Shown here piece by piece: positions 1 to 6,185 of a stretch of 11,731 nucleotides of DNA. The notes under the pieces were generated by a model that searched no databases, was not told the origin of the DNA, and was given only the letters and a program-made list of their open reading frames with translations. The translations under genes and the position numbers were made by a program. The number at the start of each line of letters is the position of its first letter. The first letter of the stretch is position 1. Source of the DNA: Bacillota bacterium (GTDB taxonomy: Bacteria > Bacillota > Clostridia > Christensenellales > Aristaeellaceae); NCBI GenBank assembly GCA_023391725.1, contig JAEWAH010000057.1, forward strand, positions 1 to 11,731, read 5' to 3'.

Positions 1-138
1 CTTTTTTTCAGGCGCCAAAATGCCCGGGGGCAGCGCCTCCTCACGTATGCTCTGCACCCGCTCCCACACCGCGGGGAAGACCAGGCCCATCAAGAGCGTC
101 AGGCACAGAAATATAAGGATGGCGATCCGCCGTCCCAC
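1..138 (-). CDS. Partial N-terminus of a membrane-anchored or secreted protein
   Basis: This is an open frame of 46 codons that continues past the left edge. It starts at a GTG at 138, preceded 7 nt upstream by a G-rich Shine-Dalgarno stretch (AGGGGGGG, 146-153). The first residues read VGRRIAILIFLCLTLLMGLV: two arginines followed by about 18 hydrophobic residues, typical of a signal anchor or signal peptide. A short charged stretch (WERVQSIREEA) then leads into a Pro-rich segment. It is divergent from the phosphoglucomutase gene, with 143 bp between the two starts. The function cannot be told from 46 residues. The GTG start and good ribosome binding site make a real gene likely, but only the anchor is visible. 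Confidence 0.55.
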   Translation of the reverse strand, partial: MGRRIAILIFLCLTLLMGLVFPAVWERVQSIREEALPPGILAPEKK

Positions 139-208
139 ACAACTTCCCCCCCTGTGGATGACAATCCTGACAATAACCTATGCCGGGTCTTTTCAAAAAA
201 GATTCCGT

Positions 209-237
209 TTGCCAAATCAAGCGGAATTTCCTATAAT
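209..237 (+). promoter_or_regulatory. Sigma-A promoter of the phosphoglucomutase gene
   Basis: The -35 box TTGCCA (209-214) and a perfect -10 box TATAAT (232-237) are separated by 17 bp. Transcription would begin near 244, giving a leader of about 38 nt that contains the GGAGG ribosome binding site (268-272), 9 nt before the ATG at 282. Confidence 0.8.
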
Positions 238-281
238 AAAATAGCGAGCATAAGAACACATCAAATTGGAGGCAGGCCGAA

Positions 282-2003
282 ATGGACTATCGGCAGTTCT
301 ACGCGCAGTGGCGGCGCGATTTTGCACAGGATGCATCTTTGGTGGCGGAGCTTGACGGCATCGCCGCAGACGAGAAAGAGATAGAAGACCGATTTTTCAA
401 GGACCTTTCTTTTGGCACGGCCGGAATGCGCGGCGTGCTGGGGGCGGGGCGCAACAGGATGAACGTGTACAATGTGCGCAGGGCCACAAGAGGGCTTGCC
501 AGGTATCTTTTGAAGGATCCAAAAAACGCTGCCCGGGGGGTGGCCATCGCTTACGACAGCCGGCGCATGAGCCCCGAGTTTGCCCGTGATACGGCGCTGG
601 TTTTGTGTGCAAGCGGCGTGCCTGCGTTCCTGTTTGACGCGCTGCGTCCTGTGCCCATCCTGTCCTTTGCGGTGCGGCATTTGAACTGCGCGGCGGGGGT
701 AGCCATCACCGCCAGCCACAACCCGCCCCAGTATAACGGCTACAAGGTCTATGGCGACGATGGGGCTCAGTTGGGGCCGGAAGCCGCTCAGGAAGTTACT
801 GATCTGATCGAAAAAACTGCCTATTCAGACGCGTTGCCCATGAACGAGCAAGAGGCGCTCAAGAAGGGGCTTTTGCACGTTATCGGCGACCGGGAGGTAG
901 ATGACGAGTACATCCGCCGGGTGCGCACACTGTGTGTGCAGCCTGAACTTCTTAATCTGGAGGGCCCGGCCCTGTCTATCGTGTACACGCCTTTGCACGG
1001 CTCGGGAAACGTGCCGGTGCGCCGTATACTTACGGAAGTGGGCATCACCAACGTGGCGGTGGTGAAGGAGCAGGAAAAGCCCGACCCCAACTTTTCCACC
1101 ATATCTGTGCCCAACCCGGAGGACCCGGCCGCCTTCAAGCTTGCCATGAAACTGGCCAACGAGGTGGGCGCGGACGTGATCTTTGGCACCGATCCGGACT
1201 GTGACCGGCTGGGCGTGGGGGTGCGGGACGACAAGGGGCAGTTCCAGCTGCTCACCGGCAACCAGATCGGGTGCGTGCTTTTGCACTACATCCTTTCTAC
1301 CAAGAAAAAGCAAGGCACGCTCCCCCAAAATGGGGCGGCGGTAAAATCCATTGTCTCAACAGAGCTGGCCCGGGCCATCTGCCAGGATTTTGGCGTAGCG
1401 CTTTTTGATACGCTTACGGGCTTTAAGTTCATCGGGGAAATGATCCAGCAGTTTGAGGATACGGGCAGCCATACCTTCCTGTTCGGGTTTGAAGAAAGCT
1501 ATGGGTATCTGTCCAGTACCTTTGTTAGGGACAAAGACGGGGTGAACGCCTCTTTGCTCATCGCGGAAGTTGCTGCAGCCTGCAAGGCGGAGGGTGTAAC
1601 TCTGCATCAAAGGGTGCAAGAGATCTTCCAAAAATACGGGTACTATGTGGAAAAAGTGGTCTCCAAAACGCTGCCGGGCAAGGACGGCATTGCGAAGATG
1701 CAGAAGATTATGGCATCGCTGCGTCTAAACCCGCCCCGAGAACTTGGCGGGATGAAGATTATCGCCTGGCGGGACTATCTATCCGGCCAGCGCACGGACG
1801 ATACCGGAAAAAAAGCGGCCATGGGCCTGCCCGAATCGGACGTGCTGTATTACGAGCTGGAAGGCGGCCACTGGGTGTGCATCCGCCCCAGCGGCACGGA
1901 ACCCAAGATCAAGCTGTATGTGAATACCTGCGCCCGGGACGAAAAAGCTTCCCAGGCGATGAACGACGCCTTAATCGAAGCTTCCCAGGCGCTGCTTTCC
2001 TGA
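282..2003 (+). CDS. pgcA: Phosphoglucomutase/phosphomannomutase (alpha-D-phosphohexomutase)
   Basis: Cytosolic enzyme interconverting glucose-1-phosphate and glucose-6-phosphate (often mannose phosphates too), supplying sugar phosphates for UDP-glucose, envelope polymers and glycogen. At 573 aa it fits the PGM2/PgcA-like group rather than the shorter GlmM/ManB forms. All four active-site loops are visible. The N-terminal FGTAGMRG is typical of this group. The catalytic serine loop is TASHNPPQYNGYK, with phospho-Ser at S145. The Mg-binding loop is GTDPDCDR (302-309, with D304, D306 and D308). The sugar-specificity loop is FGFEESYGY, with E404, E405 and S406. The phosphate-binding loop near the C-terminus is RPSGTEPK (535-542). 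The start is supported by GGAGG 9 nt upstream and a consensus promoter. It appears to be a single-gene transcript. The family is certain; the preferred sugar substrate and the symbol are inferred from overall resemblance. Confidence 0.95.
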   Translation: MDYRQFYAQWRRDFAQDASLVAELDGIAADEKEIEDRFFKDLSFGTAGMRGVLGAGRNRMNVYNVRRATRGLARYLLKDPKNAARGVAIAYDSRRMSPEFARDTALVLCASGVPAFLFDALRPVPILSFAVRHLNCAAGVAITASHNPPQYNGYKVYGDDGAQLGPEAAQEVTDLIEKTAYSDALPMNEQEALKKGLLHVIGDREVDDEYIRRVRTLCVQPELLNLEGPALSIVYTPLHGSGNVPVRRILTEVGITNVAVVKEQEKPDPNFSTISVPNPEDPAAFKLAMKLANEVGADVIFGTDPDCDRLGVGVRDDKGQFQLLTGNQIGCVLLHYILSTKKKQGTLPQNGAAVKSIVSTELARAICQDFGVALFDTLTGFKFIGEMIQQFEDTGSHTFLFGFEESYGYLSSTFVRDKDGVNASLLIAEVAAACKAEGVTLHQRVQEIFQKYGYYVEKVVSKTLPGKDGIAKMQKIMASLRLNPPRELGGMKIIAWRDYLSGQRTDDTGKKAAMGLPESDVLYYELEGGHWVCIRPSGTEPKIKLYVNTCARDEKASQAMNDALIEASQALLS

Positions 2004-2021
2004 TGCGACGCAAGAAAACTC

Positions 2022-2055
2022 GCCGCCCCGCCTGAAGAGGGCGGGGTGTATATTT
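2022..2055 (+). terminator. Possible terminator after the phosphoglucomutase gene
   Basis: Seven G:C-only pairs, CCCCGCC (2026-2032) with GGCGGGG (2040-2046), enclose a 7-nt loop and are followed by a mixed U-containing stretch (TGTATATTT). The stem is strong but the U tract is poor, so termination may be incomplete and the downstream gene may receive some read-through. Confidence 0.5.
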
Positions 2056-2140
2056 GCGTGAACCTTTCGCAGCAGGATAAATGTTCCATCATTCAAGTAA
2101 TCTGCTTGTTGTTTTGAATCGTTTCACGTGCAATGGATAA

Positions 2141-2147
2141 GGGAGGG
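2141..2147 (+). promoter_or_regulatory. Ribosome binding site deciding the start at 2154
   Basis: GGGAGGG lies 6 nt before the ATG at 2154. An in-frame ATG at 2133 would place this ribosome binding site inside the coding region and add MDKGGIG before a typical signal-peptide start (MKKAIALLL). The 2154 start is therefore preferred. Confidence 0.75.
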
Positions 2148-2153
2148 ATTGGT

Positions 2154-2636
2154 ATGAAAAAAGCAATAGCGCTGCTGCTGGTGCTGCTTGTGGGCGGTAC
2201 CGTTGCCGTAAGCGCCGCCCTCTGGACAAAGATGGACAAAATGAGCTTCCGCACCGATATCGTCAAATATTCCGGGGAGGCGCAGCGGAGTGGGGACGGC
2301 ATCCTGGCGACCTACCGCGGGCAGACGACCAGGATCCTTAACAGCAATGTAGATCGGCTGATATGGGCCTTGTCCATCGGGGAAGGCAAGCGACGCTTGC
2401 AGCTGACCGACAAGAAATCGGTGGGCGACGCTGTAACGGTTCAATTTAGTGATAAGCTTAAGATCACCGTCTTTCCCATTGACGAAAACAGCGACCAAGT
2501 CTTCATCCTTTATGAAGCCCCGGGAAAAACGCGGCGCTATACCCTGGAAGGGTACAAGTCCATGGAATGGTTAGAGAAGATTGTGTCTCCTGAAGGATAT
2601 TGGGAACCCAATGAGATCGTGGAGACAAAAAGCTAA
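2154..2636 (+). CDS. Unrecognised small secreted or membrane-anchored protein
   Basis: A 160-aa protein I do not recognise. The N-terminus MKKAIALLLVLLVGGTVAVSA is a classical signal sequence or anchor (two lysines, then about 17 hydrophobic residues); VSA-AL could be a signal peptidase I site. There is no cysteine anywhere in the protein, so it is not a lipoprotein. The remaining roughly 135 residues are mixed charged and beta-prone (for example GDAVTVQFSDKLKITVFPI), with aromatic residues near the end (YKSMEWLEK, EGYWEPN), and no further membrane segment. It follows the phosphoglucomutase on the same strand by 150 bp and is closed by a strong terminator. I see no convincing promoter; a weak TTGCGT-16-GATAAA at 2054-2081 is the best candidate. 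A small extracytosolic beta-domain is the most that can be said. Confidence 0.8.
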   Translation: MKKAIALLLVLLVGGTVAVSAALWTKMDKMSFRTDIVKYSGEAQRSGDGILATYRGQTTRILNSNVDRLIWALSIGEGKRRLQLTDKKSVGDAVTVQFSDKLKITVFPIDENSDQVFILYEAPGKTRRYTLEGYKSMEWLEKIVSPEGYWEPNEIVETKS

Positions 2637-2644
2637 GCATACAG

Positions 2645-2677
2645 AAAAAAGCGCCCTGCCGAGGGCGCTTTTGTTTT
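2645..2677. terminator. Strong bidirectional rho-independent terminator
   Basis: An 11-bp perfect stem, AAAAGCGCCCT (2647-2657) with AGGGCGCTTTT (2662-2672), closes on the 4-nt loop GCCG. T-rich sequence follows on the plus strand (TTTTGTTTT) and TTTTTT follows on the minus strand. It sits between two convergent genes, 2154-2636 (+) and apbE (-), and can serve both. Confidence 0.9.
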
Positions 2678-2702
2678 CTCCAAATGAAGATTCCAAATAC
2701 CT

Positions 2703-3788
2703 TTACTGCGCCGTGGCGCCCTGGGACTTGGCCATGGGGAGAAGGCCATCACTCATGTGGATCGTGCCATCCGGAAGCACCCACAGCGCTTCCACACCTG
2801 GGATGGAATCAACCAAGGTCCGGCCTTCCTCATAAGGCGTCAGAAACAGGACGGTGGTGAGGAAGTCCGCCAGGAAGGAACTCTGCGTGACGATGGTGAC
2901 GGAGGCCATATATTTGCCAGGATACAGTGTCTTCGGGTCGATGATGTGGTGGTAGCGTACGCCGTCCACCTTGAAGTACCGCTCATTGATGCCGCTGGTG
3001 ACAACGCTCATATTGCTCAAAAACAGCGTCTCCACCGTCGGCGCGTCGGAATAAGAGGGGGCAAAGGGGTCCTGGATGCCCACACCCCAGGCGCTGCGCC
3101 CATCCTGTGGCGGCTGGCCCGCCCGCACGTTGCCACCGGCATTGAGGATGAAGGAAGGCATGGGCGATTTTAAAAGAAGCTGGGCCGCCGATTCTGCGGT
3201 GTAGCCCTTGGCGATGGCGCCCAGGTCCAGGGACAACTCAGGATCGGCAAAATATACGGTGCTGTTTTCTTTGTCCAGGATCACATCGTCCATGTTTGTG
3301 TGGGCGGCAGCTGCTTGCAGTTCCTCAAGGGTTGGAACGGTGGCGTTTTCCGGGTCGGCCTCGGCCGCCTCCCGGTGATCATGCCAAATATCCAGGACGC
3401 TTCCCATGGCAACGTTTTTGCGGCCGGGGTACTTCTTTTGCATGTCCTGGCAATAAGACAGCACTTCCATCATTTCCGGGGCCACCTTTACGGGGCCTTT
3501 GGCTGCCTCGAGGTTCACGGTATACAGGTTTGTGACACCTTCATAGGCATTATACTTATCAAACAAGCGGTGCAGGTAGATGAAGCGGTCCTGCACCATC
3601 GTAAACGCATTGTCGAAAGTTTGCTGGTCCGGGGCATAACCGATCAAAGTAACCACGGTATCGAAGGTATCAAAAAAATGGCCGGTGAAGCGCTGGGCCT
3701 GAGGGGCCTGGGTCGCCTGCGCAGCCGGTAATAAAACGAACATGGGAAGGAGCGCCGCGCAAAGAAGGGAGCGAAGGAGTTTTTTCAT
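2703..3788 (-). CDS. apbE: FAD:protein FMN transferase, secreted (ApbE family)
   Basis: Extracytosolic, Mg-dependent flavin transferase that takes FMN from FAD and links it through phosphate to a Thr/Ser of a target protein. The length, 361 aa, is normal. The N-terminus is a signal peptide (MKKLLRSLLC..., likely cut after AQA near residue 25); C10 is not in a recognisable lipobox, so a secreted rather than lipid-anchored form is likely. ApbE landmarks in order: FDTVVTLIGY (42-51), MGSVLDIW (128-135), DLGAIAKGYT (188-197), NAGGN (216-220), TSGINERYF (264-272), HHIIDPKT (280-287) and ADFLTTVLFLT (307-317), the last matching the metal-binding A-D-x-x-[ST]-T segment. GGAGG lies only 4 nt before the ATG, with no better alternative start. 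The probable substrate is the secreted protein at 4117-4650, with the RNA element between the two genes. No clear promoter was found. Confidence 0.95.
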   Translation of the reverse strand: MKKLLRSLLCAALLPMFVLLPAAQATQAPQAQRFTGHFFDTFDTVVTLIGYAPDQQTFDNAFTMVQDRFIYLHRLFDKYNAYEGVTNLYTVNLEAAKGPVKVAPEMMEVLSYCQDMQKKYPGRKNVAMGSVLDIWHDHREAAEADPENATVPTLEELQAAAAHTNMDDVILDKENSTVYFADPELSLDLGAIAKGYTAESAAQLLLKSPMPSFILNAGGNVRAGQPPQDGRSAWGVGIQDPFAPSYSDAPTVETLFLSNMSVVTSGINERYFKVDGVRYHHIIDPKTLYPGKYMASVTIVTQSSFLADFLTTVLFLTPYEEGRTLVDSIPGVEALWVLPDGTIHMSDGLLPMAKSQGATAQ

Positions 3789-3840
3789 GCCGCCTCCGTA
3801 ATACGAATGAAAAATCTTAATGCATCCAAAGCAAGAGGGA

Positions 3841-4097
3841 TTTTTGTGTGGGACAAGGAATCGGAGCTACACAACGTCGGCGACCTACGTGGAGCGGAGA
3901 ATGACCGTGAGGGAGAGCCGAAGACCCGACTAGGCCCGGTAAGCGCAGTGAGCAGGACCGTGCCCAGCGCCACGTAGGGGTGATGCCGAAACGCGAGAAG
4001 ACCCGCTGCTTCGAATTAGTTTAAAGGAAAGATTGGAAATTGATCCGCAAAACCCGGCTGCCCACGGCAAAGCCGTGGGCAGCATGTATGGGTTTTT
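3841..4097 (+). ncRNA. Candidate structured non-coding RNA of about 255 nt
   Basis: This intergenic stretch folds well and codes for nothing plausible. On the plus strand TTGTGTGG (3844-3851) pairs with CTACACAA (3867-3874), including one G:U. Immediately after, CGTCGGC (3875-3881) pairs with GCCG-AA-ACG (3985-3993), with a two-A bulge. CCTACGTGG (3884-3892) pairs perfectly with CCACGTAGG (3970-3978). Inside these, GGC-C-CGGT (3933-3940) pairs with ACCG-T-GCC (3957-3964). Together these form nested helices across 120 nt, with purine-rich unpaired segments and two copies of GAAGACCCG. The terminator at 4049-4097 would end it. The G:U pair and A-rich bulges favour the plus strand, but a minus-strand leader of apbE cannot be excluded. 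It is not tmRNA, RNase P, 6S, T-box or FMN riboswitch by any signature I know. The raiA RNA of Clostridia is a possible identity by size and complexity only. No clear promoter was found. Confidence 0.6.
4049..4097. terminator. Long hairpin terminator shared by the RNA element and the 4117-4650 gene
   Basis: A perfect 12-bp stem, GCTGCCCACGGC (4057-4068) with GCCGTGGGCAGC (4072-4083), closes on the loop AAA. An outer helix AAAACCC (4049-4055) with GGGTTTT (4090-4096) extends it. TTTTT (4093-4097) follows on the plus strand and GGGTTTT follows on the minus strand, so it can terminate the plus-strand RNA and the minus-strand gene that ends at 4117. Confidence 0.8.
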
Positions 4098-4116
4098 CAA
4101 TCACAATTAGCTTGTC

Positions 4117-4650
4117 TTACTTGGCGGGATAAGCCTGAGCATAGGCCTTCTCCAGCGCGCCGATCAGATCACCCAGGCTCATGGTGGCGCCGGCTTTCAG
4201 GTCTTCGGCAACGGCGGTGTCTTTGTCTTCGCTTACGCCAGCCAGCACCTGCTCCAGGGTCTTGCCAACGCAGAAGGTCTCAAGAGCCGCAGCCTGCTCA
4301 AACCATTCCTTGCCGATAGCGGAAGCTTTCTTCATGCCATAGGCATCCTGCTTCTCCAGCTTGGAGGGGTTCGCAGCAGCAACGTCCATGGTGAGTTCGC
4401 CCTTGGCGTTGAAGGTAACTTTGGTCTGGGCAACGTCGAAGTAAACGGCGGTGATGACGCCATTGGCATCGACCGTCACAGTGCAGATAGAGGAATCAAC
4501 TTCGCCAACGCCATCCGCATCCGCCGCCGCGTTCTTGTTGTGGGAACCAAAGTTGGTCACGATGCCCAGGCCGAGGGTGTCGGCCAGAGCGCCAGCCAGA
4601 ACAGTCAAAGACAACGCAAGGACAAGCATAAGGGCAAGAAGCTTCTTCAT
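4117..4650 (-). CDS. Small secreted protein with FMN-attachment-like motif
   Basis: A 177-aa protein with a clear signal peptide (MKKLLALMLVLALSLTVLAG, likely cut after ALA at 23). The mature part begins with a repeat-like beta region (VDSSICTVTVDANGVITAVY, 51-70), as in FMN-binding-type domains. It continues with DAYGMKKASAIGKEWFEQ (102-119) and ends in DLKAGATMSLGDLIGALEKA (150-169). The string D150-LKA-G154-A155-T156-M-S158 resembles the D-x-x-[S/T]-G-A-T-x-[T/S] site to which ApbE attaches FMN in NqrC/RnfG-like domains, except that A153 replaces the usual Ser/Thr. With apbE 330 bp away on the same strand, T156 is a plausible flavinylation site. This would make it a small extracytosolic redox carrier. 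It has its own promoter (4700-4728) and a good ribosome binding site (AAAGGGG, 7 nt before ATG). The flavin role is inference. Confidence 0.8.
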   Translation of the reverse strand: MKKLLALMLVLALSLTVLAGALADTLGLGIVTNFGSHNKNAAADADGVGEVDSSICTVTVDANGVITAVYFDVAQTKVTFNAKGELTMDVAAANPSKLEKQDAYGMKKASAIGKEWFEQAAALETFCVGKTLEQVLAGVSEDKDTAVAEDLKAGATMSLGDLIGALEKAYAQAYPAK

Positions 4651-4670
4651 GAGATTACCCCTTTCTAAAT

Positions 4671-4687
4671 AGGAGCTTTATGCTCCT
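4671..4687 (-). other. Hairpin in the 5' leader of the 4117-4650 gene
   Basis: AGGAGC and GCTCCT form a perfect 6-bp stem with a 5-nt loop. It lies just downstream of the predicted transcription start (about 4693) and 20 bases upstream of the start codon. It sits ahead of the ribosome binding site and does not cover it. It could be a 5' mRNA-stabilising hairpin. Confidence 0.5.
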
Positions 4688-4699
4688 GTACGTATCTAC

Positions 4700-4728
4700 A
4701 TCATACGCTTGTGTTAAGAAAATATCAA
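4700..4728 (-). promoter_or_regulatory. Sigma-A promoter of the secreted protein gene
   Basis: Read on the minus strand, the -35 box TTGATA (4728-4723) and the -10 box TATGAT (4705-4700) are separated by 17 bp. The leader is about 43 nt. The -35 box is also the 3' arm of the gatB terminator hairpin. Confidence 0.8.
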
Positions 4729-4739
4729 GGGGCTTGATA
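4716..4739 (-). terminator. Terminator of the aspS-gatC/gatA/gatB operon
   Basis: On the minus strand, TATCAAG (4739-4733) and CTTGATA (4729-4723) pair perfectly over 7 bp with the loop CCC and are followed by TTTTCTT. The stem is short and AU-rich but lies 15 bp after the gatB stop, with no other candidate nearby. Confidence 0.55.
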
Positions 4740-4753
4740 AATTTTATTCAATA

Positions 4754-6184
4754 TCAAAGGTCCCTTTCCAGCTCCGCATCCAGGATCTCCTGCAGTTTGA
4801 CAGGGTTGGCTTTCCCACCGGTCAACGCCATGGCCTGGCCCATCAGCGCCTTGGCCATGGTTGTTTTGCCTTTTTTATAGCCTTCCACCAGCACAGGATT
4901 TTGATGAAGCACCTCCCGAACGGCTTGTAGAAGCGCCTCGGGATCGCTCAATTGGTACAGCCCCTGGGCACGTACGATATTCTCCGGGTCCTGGTCCTGT
5001 TCCCAGAGGATGGCCAAGACCTTCTTCCCGGAGGAGGAGTTGATTTGCCCCTGATCCAGGAGGTCCGAAAGCTTTGCCAGGTGTGCGGGGGCAATAGGAA
5101 TCGTCGCGCTTTCCGGGGGCAGCAAGCGGAAGATCTCGGTGATGAGCAGATTGCACAGCGTTTTGGCGGCGGAAGTCTGTTTTGCTGCGGCCTCAAAATA
5201 ATCGGCGATCTCCTTCTGGCCGATGACTTGTTCCGCGGCATAGGAACTCAGGCCGTACTCCCGGATGTAGACCGCCTTGCGCGCATCCGGCAAGGGAGGT
5301 ATTTCCTTTAGCAGCGCCTCGATCTCACTTTGCGGCGTTTCGATGGGCATCAGGTCCGGGTCGGGGAAGTAGCGGTAGTCGTTGGCGTCTTCCTTGCGGC
5401 GCATGGAGTATGTTTTGCCGGTGGCCTGGTCAAAGCGCCGCGTCTCCTGTACGATCTTCTCGCCTTTTTCAGTTGCCTCCACCTGGCGCTGGAACTCCTG
5501 CTCGATGGCCTTTAAAACCGACTGGAAGGAGTTGAGGTTCTTCATTTCCGTACGGGTGTTGAGCACCGTCTCGCCTTTGCGGCGTACGGAAAGGTTCACG
5601 TCGCACCGAAGGGAACCTTCGTTCATCTTGCAATCGGAGATCCCTGTATAGGAGATCACCGCCTTTAGCTTTTGCAGGTAAGCCCCGGCCTCTTGGGCAG
5701 AGCGGATATCTGGCTCGGAGACGATTTCGATGAGCGGCACGCCGCAGCGGTTGCAATCCACCAGGGTGCCCAGTTTGGGGTCGTGGATGAGCTTGCCCGC
5801 GTCTTCCTCAATGTGGATGCGGGTAATACCGATGCACTTTTCCCCCTCCGGCGTCTCGATGGTGAGGTGGCCATGGTGGCAAAGAGGCAGGTCGTATTGG
5901 GAGATTTGGTAGGCCTTGGGCAGGTCGGGATAGAAATAGTTTTTCCTGTCCTGCTTTGAATACGTCTCTATTTGGCAGTTGGTGGCCAGACCCGCCTTGA
6001 TGGCGTAGCGCACCACTTCCCTGTTCAGAACCGGGAGCGTACCGGGCATGCCCATGCACACCGGGCAGCATTGGGTATTGGGCGCCGCGCCGAAAGTGGT
6101 TGGGCAGGAGCAGAAGATCTTCGTTTTCGTCTTCAGCTCCACGTGCACTTCCAGGCCGATGACCATTTCATAATCCTTGACCAT
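4754..6184 (-). CDS. gatB: Aspartyl/glutamyl-tRNA(Asn/Gln) amidotransferase subunit B
   Basis: GatB binds the mischarged Asp-tRNA(Asn) or Glu-tRNA(Gln), activates its side-chain carboxylate with ATP, and receives ammonia from GatA. The 476 residues cover the whole family length. Visible landmarks are YEMVIGLEVHVEL (5-17); the cysteine cluster C25, C27, C40, C43 (CSC...CCPVC), the usual zinc site; HIEEDAGKLIH (124-134); CGVPLIEIVSEPDI (147-160); MNEGSLRCDVNLSV (187-200); and KEDANDYRYFPDPDL (264-278). The C-terminal YqeY-like tRNA-binding domain runs from about 330 and ends VEGYKKGKTTMAKALMGQAM and ELERDL. The ATG at 6184 is chosen over one seven codons upstream because GGGGAGGTG lies just before it, inside the end of gatA. 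Only 1 nt separates it from the gatA stop, so translation is probably coupled. Confidence 0.96.
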   Translation of the reverse strand: MVKDYEMVIGLEVHVELKTKTKIFCSCPTTFGAAPNTQCCPVCMGMPGTLPVLNREVVRYAIKAGLATNCQIETYSKQDRKNYFYPDLPKAYQISQYDLPLCHHGHLTIETPEGEKCIGITRIHIEEDAGKLIHDPKLGTLVDCNRCGVPLIEIVSEPDIRSAQEAGAYLQKLKAVISYTGISDCKMNEGSLRCDVNLSVRRKGETVLNTRTEMKNLNSFQSVLKAIEQEFQRQVEATEKGEKIVQETRRFDQATGKTYSMRRKEDANDYRYFPDPDLMPIETPQSEIEALLKEIPPLPDARKAVYIREYGLSSYAAEQVIGQKEIADYFEAAAKQTSAAKTLCNLLITEIFRLLPPESATIPIAPAHLAKLSDLLDQGQINSSSGKKVLAILWEQDQDPENIVRAQGLYQLSDPEALLQAVREVLHQNPVLVEGYKKGKTTMAKALMGQAMALTGGKANPVKLQEILDAELERDL

Positions 6185-6185
6185 A

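Noticed and set aside
261..719. A 152-codon minus-strand frame opposite the phosphoglucomutase
   Set aside because: It is antisense to a clear enzyme gene, rich in His/Pro/Arg as expected for a shadow of GC-rich coding sequence, with no ribosome binding site.
2106..2134. TTGTTG-17-TGCAAT as promoter for the 2154 gene
   Set aside because: Its transcription start would fall on the ribosome binding site, leaving no usable leader.
3904..3928. Resemblance of CCGTGAGGGAGAGCCGAA to a conserved 23S rRNA segment
   Set aside because: Similarity covers fewer than 20 bases and the flanks do not resemble rRNA; likely coincidence. It is not an rRNA fragment.
3785..3973. A 62-codon minus-strand frame between apbE and the secreted protein gene
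   Set aside because: It overlaps the apbE start by a few bases, has low-complexity Ser/Arg-rich composition, and lies across the RNA helices. It is better explained by the structured RNA.
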